Source: an uncultured Lysobacterales bacterium
GTDB taxonomy: Bacteria; Pseudomonadota; Gammaproteobacteria; Xanthomonadales; SZUA-36
Length of the DNA: 8,779 bases
Assembly: GCA_937974465.1 (NCBI GenBank)
Contig: CALJWY010000027.1
Coordinates: forward strand, 1-8,779
Reading direction: 5' to 3'
How positions within the stretch are numbered: position 1 is the first letter of the stretch; every line of letters begins with the position of its first letter. Both the position numbers and the translations under genes were made by a program. Positions 1 to 5,602 of the stretch are shown piece by piece. Under the pieces are notes generated by a model, which ran no database searches, was not told where the DNA came from, and saw only the letters and a list, made by a program, of their open reading frames with translations.

Positions 1-849
1 CGCGCGATCAGCAAATTACACCTTTTTGGCGCGATCAAACCATCCCAAAAAGGTGCAATAAAACCGTCTAAAAACAGCTTGCTGGGAAGCCTGTGGCCAG
101 CCATTGAGGCACAGCAGACCGCCCTCATTCAACAGGCCGCAGAGACCCTGTTGTCAGACGAGGCGGCGCCCGGCGAATCAACAGCTCCGGAACCGGTGTT
201 GGCGCCCCTGCCTCAGGTCTACCGCCGGCTGGATCCTGCCTGGTGCTTGCCGGAGCCACCCGGGTCGGTGCAACTGCCAGACACCCCGGCAGACCAGGCA
301 CATGATTACATCGAATTCAGTTGGGCGGGTGAAGACGCACGGCTGGCGGGTAACCTCGTGCACCGTTTATTACAAACCATTGGAGAGCAAGGCCTGGATA
401 AATGGGCCAGCCACGGCCTTTTACCCCGACACTTCAGTTGGTGCTATCAATACCTGGCCAGCGAGGGTGTGAAGGAGGCGAAGGCCGAGGCCATTGTTTT
501 GCATGCTTCGCGCGCCATCGAAAACTGCCTGGCCTCCGATCAGGGTCGGTGGATACTGGACCGGCATGAAGACGCCCACTGCGAATATAAGATAACCGCT
601 GTTGTAGACAAGCAGTTAAGAAACCTTGTTTTAGACCGCACCTTCGTCGACATGGGCACACGCTGGATCATTGATTACAAAACATCCAGCCATACCGGTG
701 GCGACCTGCTCGGGTTTTTGGACAATGAGGCCAGTCGGTATCGTGAGCAGTTGCTTCGCTATAAGGCAGCGATGGCCATGAATGAATCCCGGCCCATCAA
801 GACAGCTCTCTACTTTCCCTTGCTTGATCGTCTCAAGGAGATTGATTAG
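1..849 (+). CDS. AddA/RecB-type helicase-nuclease, C-terminal nuclease domain (5' partial)
   Basis: This is the C-terminal 282 residues of an ATP-dependent helicase/exonuclease of the UvrD/AddA type, which processes DNA double-strand ends for recombinational repair. The frame is open from base 1 and begins with a segment (RAISKLHLFG) typical of the end of the UvrD-like helicase part. A PD-(D/E)XK nuclease domain follows. GNLVHRLL carries the first-motif histidine (residue 121 of the visible part), VLDRTFVD carries an acidic residue (D212), IIDYKTS supplies the D-x-K pair (D225, K227), and YREQLLRYKAAM is the terminal Q-L-Y motif (Q250, Y254). All expected nuclease residues are present, so it is probably active. 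A TTG at 79 is internal, not the start. The partner AddB-like subunit would be expected upstream, outside the window. The family is clear; AddA versus another RecB-like nuclease is less certain. Confidence 0.88.
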   Translation, partial: RAISKLHLFGAIKPSQKGAIKPSKNSLLGSLWPAIEAQQTALIQQAAETLLSDEAAPGESTAPEPVLAPLPQVYRRLDPAWCLPEPPGSVQLPDTPADQAHDYIEFSWAGEDARLAGNLVHRLLQTIGEQGLDKWASHGLLPRHFSWCYQYLASEGVKEAKAEAIVLHASRAIENCLASDQGRWILDRHEDAHCEYKITAVVDKQLRNLVLDRTFVDMGTRWIIDYKTSSHTGGDLLGFLDNEASRYREQLLRYKAAMAMNESRPIKTALYFPLLDRLKEID

Positions 850-860
850 CCCAGCCTCGA

Positions 861-1745
861 TCAATGCTCATGTTTTTCGTGTTTGTGTTCGTTGCTGTGA
901 ACCGGTATGACGCGAGTTTCACCGGGCCGGGTGAACAGGTCATGCTTACGAAACTCGACCGGGCGCAGGGCCGGGTCCGTCGGTATCGATTTCGGCACAT
1001 GCACCCCCACGCTGGCGTCCGGCTTCAGGCGACTCATAAGAACTTTCGGGCCAAACGTTGAATTAAAAAACCAGTATGGCGGAAAGGCCATATGCAGATG
1101 GGTTTTATCCCAATAGGCAGCGTCGCGTGCAAAATGTACGTCATTGGGATCCGCATCACCCAGGTGCAACACGGTGGTGGTTTTGTCCAGGGTTACTCGC
1201 CAGGATATGTTTTCAACATCAAGACGGCCCGTTGGCCAACCCGAATGCGGGATGCGCACTGCCTCGATCAATAGCCCGTCCATCTCATGTGTCACGGGCG
1301 GGTCCTTATAGGCCAACTCGACCGCGGTAACCCGCGCAAACAAGGCTTCGTCCTGACTATCTGCCACAGCCCGCAAGCCGGCAACGGCCTGCCCTGGTGC
1401 ATAAAGGCGAACATCCGGTTGCTGTTTCAACAAACGCAGCATATCTTCGGGGGAAAAGTGATCGCCATGAAAGTGACTGATAAAAACCGCATCAATACCA
1501 TCAAATGGTGCTCGGCCGGCAAACAGCGCCTCCTTCATCGGCTCGGGCAGTAACAGGTACTGACGGTAACCATTGCGGAACAACGGATCAAAAACCACCT
1601 TTGTTTCACCTTGCACGACCATCACGCCCTCATTGGCAAGATACATGGCCATCGCCGTATCTGAAACAGCGTCATCGGCCTGCAAATGGCCTGCGACCCA
1701 AACAAGGATGATGGAGACAGCCGTTAGAATCGTATTTTTACGCAT
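861..1745 (-). CDS. Exported MBL-fold metallo-hydrolase with His-rich C-terminus
   Basis: This 294-residue metallo-beta-lactamase-fold protein probably acts in the periplasm. The N-terminus (MRKN, a hydrophobic stretch at about 6-20, then LQADD) looks like a Sec signal peptide cleaved near residue 23. The metal-binding HxHxDH motif is at H91-F-H93-G-D95-H96. Further likely ligands are H167 (IPHSGWP), D197 (HLGDADP) and H249 (GVHVP). The sequence resembles the broad COG2220/UlaG-like group; substrate cannot be read from the sequence. The last 12 residues contain five histidines alternating with Glu, Lys and Asn, which may be an extra metal-binding tail. It lies 33 bases downstream of the MazG-like gene on the same strand, so co-transcription is likely. 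It ends 11 bases from the stop of the convergent helicase-nuclease gene. The ribosome-binding site is weak (AGG about 10 bases before the ATG). Confidence 0.9.
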   Translation of the reverse strand: MRKNTILTAVSIILVWVAGHLQADDAVSDTAMAMYLANEGVMVVQGETKVVFDPLFRNGYRQYLLLPEPMKEALFAGRAPFDGIDAVFISHFHGDHFSPEDMLRLLKQQPDVRLYAPGQAVAGLRAVADSQDEALFARVTAVELAYKDPPVTHEMDGLLIEAVRIPHSGWPTGRLDVENISWRVTLDKTTTVLHLGDADPNDVHFARDAAYWDKTHLHMAFPPYWFFNSTFGPKVLMSRLKPDASVGVHVPKSIPTDPALRPVEFRKHDLFTRPGETRVIPVHSNEHKHEKHEH

Positions 1746-1778
1746 AAAATAAGCCTGGAAAGCTGAGGTGTTTGTAGT

Positions 1779-2126
1779 TCAATATTCGGTATATTTTCTG
1801 GAACTGCCCCGCACCATATCTACCGGATACTTGGCCGCGTTAGACTCGATTTTTCTGTGGCTGGCACTGATCAAGTCAATCCCAAGCTGGTCAGCAATCC
1901 TGACCAGGTAAACAAAAATGTCTGCCAGCTCTTCTTCAACTGCTTTCAGCTTTTCTGCTGGTAGTGCGAAGCTCTCGCTTTGCTTTATCCATTGGAAATG
2001 CTCCACCAACTCTCCAGCCTCTACGATCAAAGCCATGGAGAGGTTCTTGGGGGAGTGAAACTGGTCCCAGTCACGCTCTTTGGCGAAGTTGCTGATGCGA
2101 ATTCTTAGTTCTTCCAACTGGCTCAC
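1779..2126 (-). CDS. MazG-like nucleotide pyrophosphohydrolase (dCTPase-like)
   Basis: This 115-residue all-alpha NTP pyrophosphatase of the MazG/RS21-C6 type hydrolyses (deoxy)nucleoside triphosphates to monophosphates and pyrophosphate, usually to remove non-canonical nucleotides from the pool. The signature is two acidic helices that hold magnesium: E36-A-G-E39 in the first and E66-L-A-D69 in the second. The conserved end has KYPVD followed by GSSRKYTEY, as in small dCTP pyrophosphatase-like proteins. Length fits the single-domain family. The start is GTG, chosen because AAAGGA (complement of 2133-2138) lies six bases upstream and the protein then starts at the family's usual point. It is the first gene of a probable pair with the MBL-fold gene. 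It diverges from the four-helix membrane gene across a spacer with an inverted repeat. The exact substrate is unknown. Confidence 0.9.
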   Translation of the reverse strand: MSQLEELRIRISNFAKERDWDQFHSPKNLSMALIVEAGELVEHFQWIKQSESFALPAEKLKAVEEELADIFVYLVRIADQLGIDLISASHRKIESNAAKYPVDMVRGSSRKYTEY

Positions 2127-2199
2127 TGGCGGTCCTTTTATTTATCAGCTTTGCTGGTGGGTTAAAGCTTTGGCTACTTTAGGGCTCTTGGGCGTAAGT

Positions 2200-2242
2200 G
2201 TATAGGCTTAAAAGGCAGCATTTTACAGAGCCTGTCCTATAC
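2200..2242. promoter_or_regulatory. Nested inverted repeat in divergent intergenic region
   Basis: GTATAGG (2200-2206) and CCTATAC (2236-2242) form a perfect 7-bp inverted repeat. Inside it, TAAAA (2209-2213) and TTTTA (2221-2225) pair around a 7-base loop. Each outer arm contains a -10-like hexamer: TATACT on the plus strand (2238-2243) and TATACA on the minus strand (complement of 2199-2204). The dyad may therefore mark two back-to-back promoters, or an operator over them. The -35 matches are poor on both sides (TGTAAA at 17 bases for the minus strand, GCAGCA for the plus strand), so promoter function is inferred. The flanking genes are the MazG-like gene (minus) and the four-helix membrane gene (plus). 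Confidence 0.35.
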
Positions 2243-2326
2243 TCTCAGCTAATAGCTTAGCAAATGGTCCGGCTAGAAGAAGAAACCTTGAAATGGGCCA
2301 TAAACCATTTACCAGGGAGAAAACCA

Positions 2327-2710
2327 TTGAAAAATATTGATCGTTTGTTTGTCTTGACGGGCCTGTTATTCCTGCTGATTGGCATGACCCTCGGCTTGAA
2401 AATGTCCATGACCCGGGATTTCGCAATGCATGGTCTGCATGCCCACTTGAACCTGCTGGGTTTCGTGGTGATGACATTGTTTGGCCTGTGTTACCGCGCC
2501 TGGCCGAAAATGCAGGAAGGCTCACTGGCCAAGCTTCATTACCTGGTCCACACCATAACCGTGGCCGGAGCGCTGACCTTGCTTTATTTCGTGCTTACAG
2601 ACATGGAGCTTGCGCCCAGGATCGGGCCGGTGATGGATATGTTGCTGGTTGGAACTGTAGCAAGCGTAGTGCTCTTTGCTTACCTGTTTTTTACCCGCAC
2701 CAAGGACTAG
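2327..2710 (+). CDS. Small four-helix membrane protein resembling heme-copper oxidase subunit I
   Basis: This is a 127-residue inner-membrane protein with four predicted helices (about 6-26, 40-58, 70-92 and 103-123). Between helices one and two is GLHAHLNLLGF (H38, H40), and helix three begins LHYLVHT (H71, H75). The HxHxNLLG pattern and the histidine spacing resemble a short piece of cytochrome oxidase or nitric oxide reductase subunit I. I infer that it may bind heme or copper. It is far too short to be a complete oxidase and no partner subunits are nearby. The TTG at 2327 is preferred: AGGGAG (2314-2319) sits seven bases upstream and the protein then begins just before the first helix. 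An ATG at 2264 would add 21 mostly polar residues and has no visible ribosome-binding site. It is convergent with the propeller gene region. Confidence 0.78.
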   Translation: MKNIDRLFVLTGLLFLLIGMTLGLKMSMTRDFAMHGLHAHLNLLGFVVMTLFGLCYRAWPKMQEGSLAKLHYLVHTITVAGALTLLYFVLTDMELAPRIGPVMDMLLVGTVASVVLFAYLFFTRTKD

Positions 2711-2849
2711 CTCAACTCGGCAGGCCAATCGCCGCGAGGCAGGGCTTGAGAATAGCCTTTCACCAGCGGCGCGCGGCATTGGCCAACTCCTGAGGCAGGG
2801 GAAGTGACTCAACCCCCTGTTGGTGTCGGCGCTTATGTTTGACCGGCAC
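2707..2849 (-). pseudogene. Candidate 47-residue gene interrupted by a one-base frameshift
   Basis: A GTG at 2849-2847 overlaps the TAG stop of the upstream propeller gene (TAGTG). It opens a frame reading VPVKHKRRHQQG, then LPLPQELANAARRW, and stops at TGA (2762-2760). If one base is re-read or restored at the TGG-TGA junction, the reading continues as VKGYSQALPRGDWPAELS and ends at TAG (2709-2707), overlapping the stop of the convergent gene. The reconstructed protein is basic at the N-terminus with a proline- and tryptophan-containing end. It fills the whole gap between two genes, and the two halves read as one coherent protein-like sequence. It could be a decayed small gene, a sequencing error, or a programmed -1 shift; no classic slippery heptamer is seen. 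I recognise no family. Confidence 0.33.
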
Positions 2850-3790
2850 TAGTTATTTTTGATCTTTATAATGCTGCCAAATTCATAATCTTCTGTTTCT
2901 TCCAATTGATAGGCGAAAATAGCCTGCCCATCAAAGGCCCATGCAGGCTGGGCATGTGACCAGGGGCCATGACTGACCTGTCTCAGGTCTCCACCATCCG
3001 TGTTCATTAACCACACTTGCCCGCTGCGCGCCGGCCCACTGCGGTTAGAGGCAAAGGCTATGCGGTTACCATCTGGCGACCATACCGGCCAACCGTCAAA
3101 AGCCGCGTTATTTGTCAGGTTGATTTCATCGTTACCGTCGATATCGGAGATAAAAATCTCAGAGTTTTTCTCGATTGCTGCAAGCTCCCAATTCAATCCA
3201 GCTGCCCGGATAACTTTTCGGTAGAGCACTTTGCTTCCATCGGGTGACAGGCTTCCATAGGTACAAACCGCCTTGCAGTGGGTATGCTGGCGTACATCAC
3301 TGCCATCGATATTCATGCTGAATATTTCATGCCACCTGTTGCTCCATGTGGCCTCGGGATCAGGGGTGGTGCGGTCAGAGTTGAAGACAATGCGTTTGCC
3401 GTCAGCGCTCCAGTGCGGGTGACCATCATAGCCCGGGCCGTGCGTCAGACGGGTTTGCTCGCCGCCACTCACATTCATGACAAACACGTCGTTATTGTCT
3501 GTATTCACATAGGCGGCAAATACAATGTGCTGACCGTCCGGCGAAAACATCGGGGTTTCCGCACCGCCAGCGATGTCGGTCAGCTGATTTATCTGGCCGT
3601 CATCGAGGTGGAGAAGAAATACCTGGTTGATGCCTTTGCGGTTTGACTGAAAAACCACCGTTTTACCATCGGGTGAGGGCGCTGGATACATATCCCGCGT
3701 ATTGATCAGGCGCTCACTGTCAGCAATACATAGGGACGTGGCGAACACCAGGAGCGCCGCGCAGGTCATTACAGGAGATATTGTTTTCAT
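2849..3790 (-). CDS. Exported TolB-like beta-propeller protein (PD40 repeats)
   Basis: This 313-residue protein probably lies in the periplasm. It starts with a signal peptide (MKTIS, hydrophobic to about residue 20, likely cut after CIA at 23) that has no lipobox. It then carries six repeats marked by SPDG or close variants: SPDG 39-42, SPDG 83-86, SADG 128-131, SPDG 182-185, SPDG 238-241 and AFDG 285-288. Each is followed by a short beta strand such as KTVVFQSNR or NRIAFASNR, giving a six-bladed propeller of the TolB C-terminal type. The N-terminal TolB domain is absent, so this is not TolB itself. C172 and C176 in one blade could form a disulfide. Such proteins act as binding scaffolds; the partner is unknown. 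The ATG at 3790 is preferred over a TTG at 3808, with GGA seven bases upstream and a normal signal-peptide start. Confidence 0.87.
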   Translation of the reverse strand: MKTISPVMTCAALLVFATSLCIADSERLINTRDMYPAPSPDGKTVVFQSNRKGINQVFLLHLDDGQINQLTDIAGGAETPMFSPDGQHIVFAAYVNTDNNDVFVMNVSGGEQTRLTHGPGYDGHPHWSADGKRIVFNSDRTTPDPEATWSNRWHEIFSMNIDGSDVRQHTHCKAVCTYGSLSPDGSKVLYRKVIRAAGLNWELAAIEKNSEIFISDIDGNDEINLTNNAAFDGWPVWSPDGNRIAFASNRSGPARSGQVWLMNTDGGDLRQVSHGPWSHAQPAWAFDGQAIFAYQLEETEDYEFGSIIKIKNN

Positions 3791-3891
3791 CGGTTTATCC
3801 GGCAGCAACAGTTGTATCCAGCATAGCCAAAGACCTGCCGATAGAAAACCAGCACTCGCTGGCAGGTTTCCGGGATCAGGTAAAGCGACAT
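3787..3891 (-). CDS. Possible 34-residue leader ORF overlapping the propeller start
   Basis: An ATG (3891-3889) opens a 34-codon frame that begins MSLYLIPETCQRVLVFYRQV and ends in TGA. The ATG of the propeller gene and this TGA overlap as ATGA. The overlap could couple translation of the two genes, with the short peptide acting as a leader, and a Cys-Cys-Cys run near its end is unusual. No convincing ribosome-binding site precedes the ATG and no family is recognised. A chance ORF in a 210-base divergent spacer is quite possible. Confidence 0.2.
   Translation of the reverse strand: MSLYLIPETCQRVLVFYRQVFGYAGYNCCCRINR
3833..3867. repeat. Overlapping inverted repeats in spacer
   Basis: ACCTGCC (3833-3839) and GGCAGGT (3861-3867) form a perfect 7-bp inverted repeat with a 21-base loop. 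A second perfect repeat, CCAGC (3849-3853) and GCTGG (3858-3862) with loop ACTC, overlaps its right arm, so the two hairpins cannot form together. Neither is followed by a T-run, so terminator function is unlikely. A role in the leader of the propeller gene is speculative. Confidence 0.3.
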
Positions 3892-3948
3892 CTGCAGGCC
3901 GATTCAGGTCACTGGGTAGACCGGCAATGAAGCTGCCAGGGCAACATG

Positions 3949-3976
3949 ATTACAAATCAGTCTGTGCACTTATCTT
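3949..3976 (+). promoter_or_regulatory. Weak candidate sigma-70 promoter for the flavoprotein gene
   Basis: ATTACA (3949-3954; four of six matches to the -35 consensus) and TATCTT (3971-3976; four of six to -10) are separated by 16 bases. A start of transcription near 3983 would leave a leader of under 20 bases before the ATG at 4001. The match is moderate and could be chance in this AT-richer spacer. Confidence 0.28.
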
Positions 3977-4000
3977 CACAGGCAGCGATAATGTTAAACC

Positions 4001-5260
4001 ATGAAAAACCCAGAATTGATCGTTATAGGTGCCGGTGCAGCAGGGCTGATGTGCGCAATCACCGCCGCGGCACGTGGTCGCAAGGTGCTGGTACTGGAGC
4101 GCGCAAACAAGGTCGGTAAAAAAATTCTCATGTCCGGTGGCGGCCGCTGTAACTTTACCAATCTGCATATCACACCCGATCGCTTTATTTCCGCCAACCC
4201 ACATTTTTGTAAATCAGCCCTGAGCCGTTTCACCCAATGGGATTTTATTGATCGAGTGGAAAAACACGGCGTTGAATATTTTGAGAAGGAGACGGTCAAC
4301 GGGCTAAGTGGACAGTTGTTCTGTCGTGAGTCATCAAAATTGATCGTAGCCATGTTGATGGATGAATGCCTCAAGGCGGGCGTGGAAATCCGCTTGAATT
4401 GCGAAATTGTCAACCTTGTTCATCGAGAGGGTTGCTGGTCCATTGGTGCAGGCGGGGAAACTTCGACGCAGCCAGGCAGGGCAACCGGTGATGGCTTTCG
4501 CCTGACAACCAACCAGGGCGTTTTTACATCTGCGGCACTGGTGGTTGCTGCCGGAGGGCTTTCGGTACCCAGCCTTGGCGGCTCGGCTATCGGTTACGAG
4601 TTGGCAGAGCGTTTTGGTCTGCGTACCCTGCCAACCCGGGCGGGCCTGGTGCCATTTACCCTGACTGATACCATGAAGGATGTTTGCGGCCGCTTGTCGG
4701 GTATTTCAACCGAGGTTCAATTAGCCACCAGTAGCCAGGGGTTTCGGGAGGATCTGCTCTTCACTCACCGGGGGTTGAGTGGCCCTGCGGCTTTGCAGTT
4801 ATCCAGCTACTGGTCGCCCGGAGAACACATTCACGCCAACCTCCTTCCCGATCAACAGGTGCCCGAGTTGTTGCTGGAGTGGAAACAGCAAAACCCGAAA
4901 ACGCTTTTGCGCACGCAGCTGGATAGGCTTTTGCCCCGCAAACTGGTGCGTGAGCTGGAGAATTTGTACTGGCCGGACCTGGCTGAAACATCCCTGGCCG
5001 AGTGGCCCAATGCGCGGCTGGAGAGCGCTTCACGACAGCTTCAAGCCTGGCCGATCAAACCCGCCGGCACAGAGGGCTATCGCACTGCAGAGGTCACGCT
5101 GGGAGGAATTGATACTCGCGAACTGTCTTCAAAGACCATGGAATCTGCAATTTCCGGCCTGTTTTTTATCGGTGAAATCCTCGATGTTACCGGTCACCTG
5201 GGGGGTTTTAACTTCCAGTGGGCGTGGTCATCAGGGTTCGTAGCAGGGCAATCGGTTTAA
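4001..5260 (+). CDS. HI0933/YhiN-family FAD-dependent flavoprotein
   Basis: This 419-residue cytoplasmic flavoprotein of the HI0933/YhiN (BaiN-like) family is related to NAD(P)/FAD-dependent oxidoreductases; its physiological substrate is not settled. The N-terminal Rossmann fold has LIVIGAGAAGL (G10-x-G12-x-x-G15), an acidic residue ending the second strand (VLVLER), and the family block KKILMSGGGRCNFTN (41-54). Later family blocks are AAGGLSVPSLGGSAIGYELA (184-202), FTHRGLSGPA (254-263) and the C-terminal FAD-contacting GEILDVTGHLGGFNFQWAW (391-409). Length is normal for the family and all blocks are intact. The ATG has only a weak ribosome-binding site. It diverges from the propeller gene and is followed 90 bases later by the acidic small-protein gene, which has its own promoter. 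Confidence 0.93.
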   Translation: MKNPELIVIGAGAAGLMCAITAAARGRKVLVLERANKVGKKILMSGGGRCNFTNLHITPDRFISANPHFCKSALSRFTQWDFIDRVEKHGVEYFEKETVNGLSGQLFCRESSKLIVAMLMDECLKAGVEIRLNCEIVNLVHREGCWSIGAGGETSTQPGRATGDGFRLTTNQGVFTSAALVVAAGGLSVPSLGGSAIGYELAERFGLRTLPTRAGLVPFTLTDTMKDVCGRLSGISTEVQLATSSQGFREDLLFTHRGLSGPAALQLSSYWSPGEHIHANLLPDQQVPELLLEWKQQNPKTLLRTQLDRLLPRKLVRELENLYWPDLAETSLAEWPNARLESASRQLQAWPIKPAGTEGYRTAEVTLGGIDTRELSSKTMESAISGLFFIGEILDVTGHLGGFNFQWAWSSGFVAGQSV

Positions 5261-5266
5261 CAGCCA

Positions 5267-5331
5267 TGGCCATTAATTGATTGACAAGAGACAGAAGTGA
5301 ATTTTTAATACAGAGAAATCATTGTTGGCCA
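5267..5331. repeat. Imperfect inverted repeat bracketing a promoter
   Basis: The arm at 5267-5282 (TGGCCATTAATTGATT) and the arm at 5317-5331 (AATCATTGTTGGCCA) are inverted copies with about 13 matches in 16 columns, allowing one gap. They flank the -35/-10 pair of the acidic small-protein gene, and the left arm touches the first two bases of the -35. This could be an operator pair or chance; no T-run argues for a terminator. Confidence 0.25.
5281..5309 (+). promoter_or_regulatory. Sigma-70 promoter for the acidic small protein
   Basis: A consensus -35 TTGACA (5281-5286) and a near-consensus -10 TTTAAT (5304-5309, five of six) are separated by exactly 17 bases. Transcription would begin near 5316, giving a leader of about 35 bases before the GTG at 5351. 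It is the best promoter match in the window and implies that the small gene is expressed independently of the upstream flavoprotein gene. Confidence 0.68.
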
Positions 5332-5350
5332 CAGGCAGGAGAAGACGCAG

Positions 5351-5599
5351 GTGGGTGAGAAAAGCAAGGTGCAAATCGAAGATGACGAGTTGGATTCGGT
5401 TGATGATTTTGACGATGAAATGAGTCTGGATAGCCTCTCCGATGACCCGGTTGAATCAGTGGAAAAAGAAACCCCATATGACCAGAACCGCGTCAATGCC
5501 AGGCATGAAATCGAAAGAAGAAATGAGTTGAAAGCACTCAAATCCGAGCTTGATGAGTGGGACGATCTTCTCGACGATGACGATTTTTTGACCTCATAA
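5351..5599 (+). CDS. Small highly acidic protein, possibly PA3496-like
   Basis: This 82-residue soluble protein is rich in Asp and Glu. The first half (about 1-45) is acidic and low in complexity, with repeated DD and DE pairs. The second half has a charged helix, VNARHEIERRNELKALKSEL (about 50-69), followed by an acidic end, DEWDDLLDDDDFLTS. The layout, acidic N-terminus then an R/E-rich helix then DDF, resembles the PA3496 family of small gammaproteobacterial proteins of unknown or envelope-related role; this match is from memory of the pattern and is tentative. The GTG start is supported by AGGAG (5337-5341) nine bases upstream. A strong promoter precedes it, so it is probably a real, well-expressed gene. 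Its stop lies three bases from the stop of the convergent hydrolase gene. Confidence 0.8.
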   Translation: MGEKSKVQIEDDELDSVDDFDDEMSLDSLSDDPVESVEKETPYDQNRVNARHEIERRNELKALKSELDEWDDLLDDDDFLTS

Positions 5600-5602
5600 C
5601 AC

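Noticed and set aside
79..849. Separate short nuclease gene starting with TTG at 79
   Set aside because: The frame is open to base 1 and the upstream codons read as the end of a UvrD-like helicase domain, so it is a 5'-truncated larger gene.
841..877. ATTGAT/ATCAAT inverted repeat followed by T5 between convergent genes, as a terminator
   Set aside because: The stem is only 6 bp and AT-rich with a 13-base loop, and the T-run is seven bases away, so it is too weak to call.
2222..2243. TTTACA and TATACT as a -35/-10 pair
   Set aside because: The spacer is only 10 bases, far short of the 16-18 needed for a sigma-70 promoter.
3278..3646. Plus-strand 122-residue frame opposite the propeller gene
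   Set aside because: It mirrors the repeats of the propeller gene on the other strand and has no ribosome-binding site or family signature.
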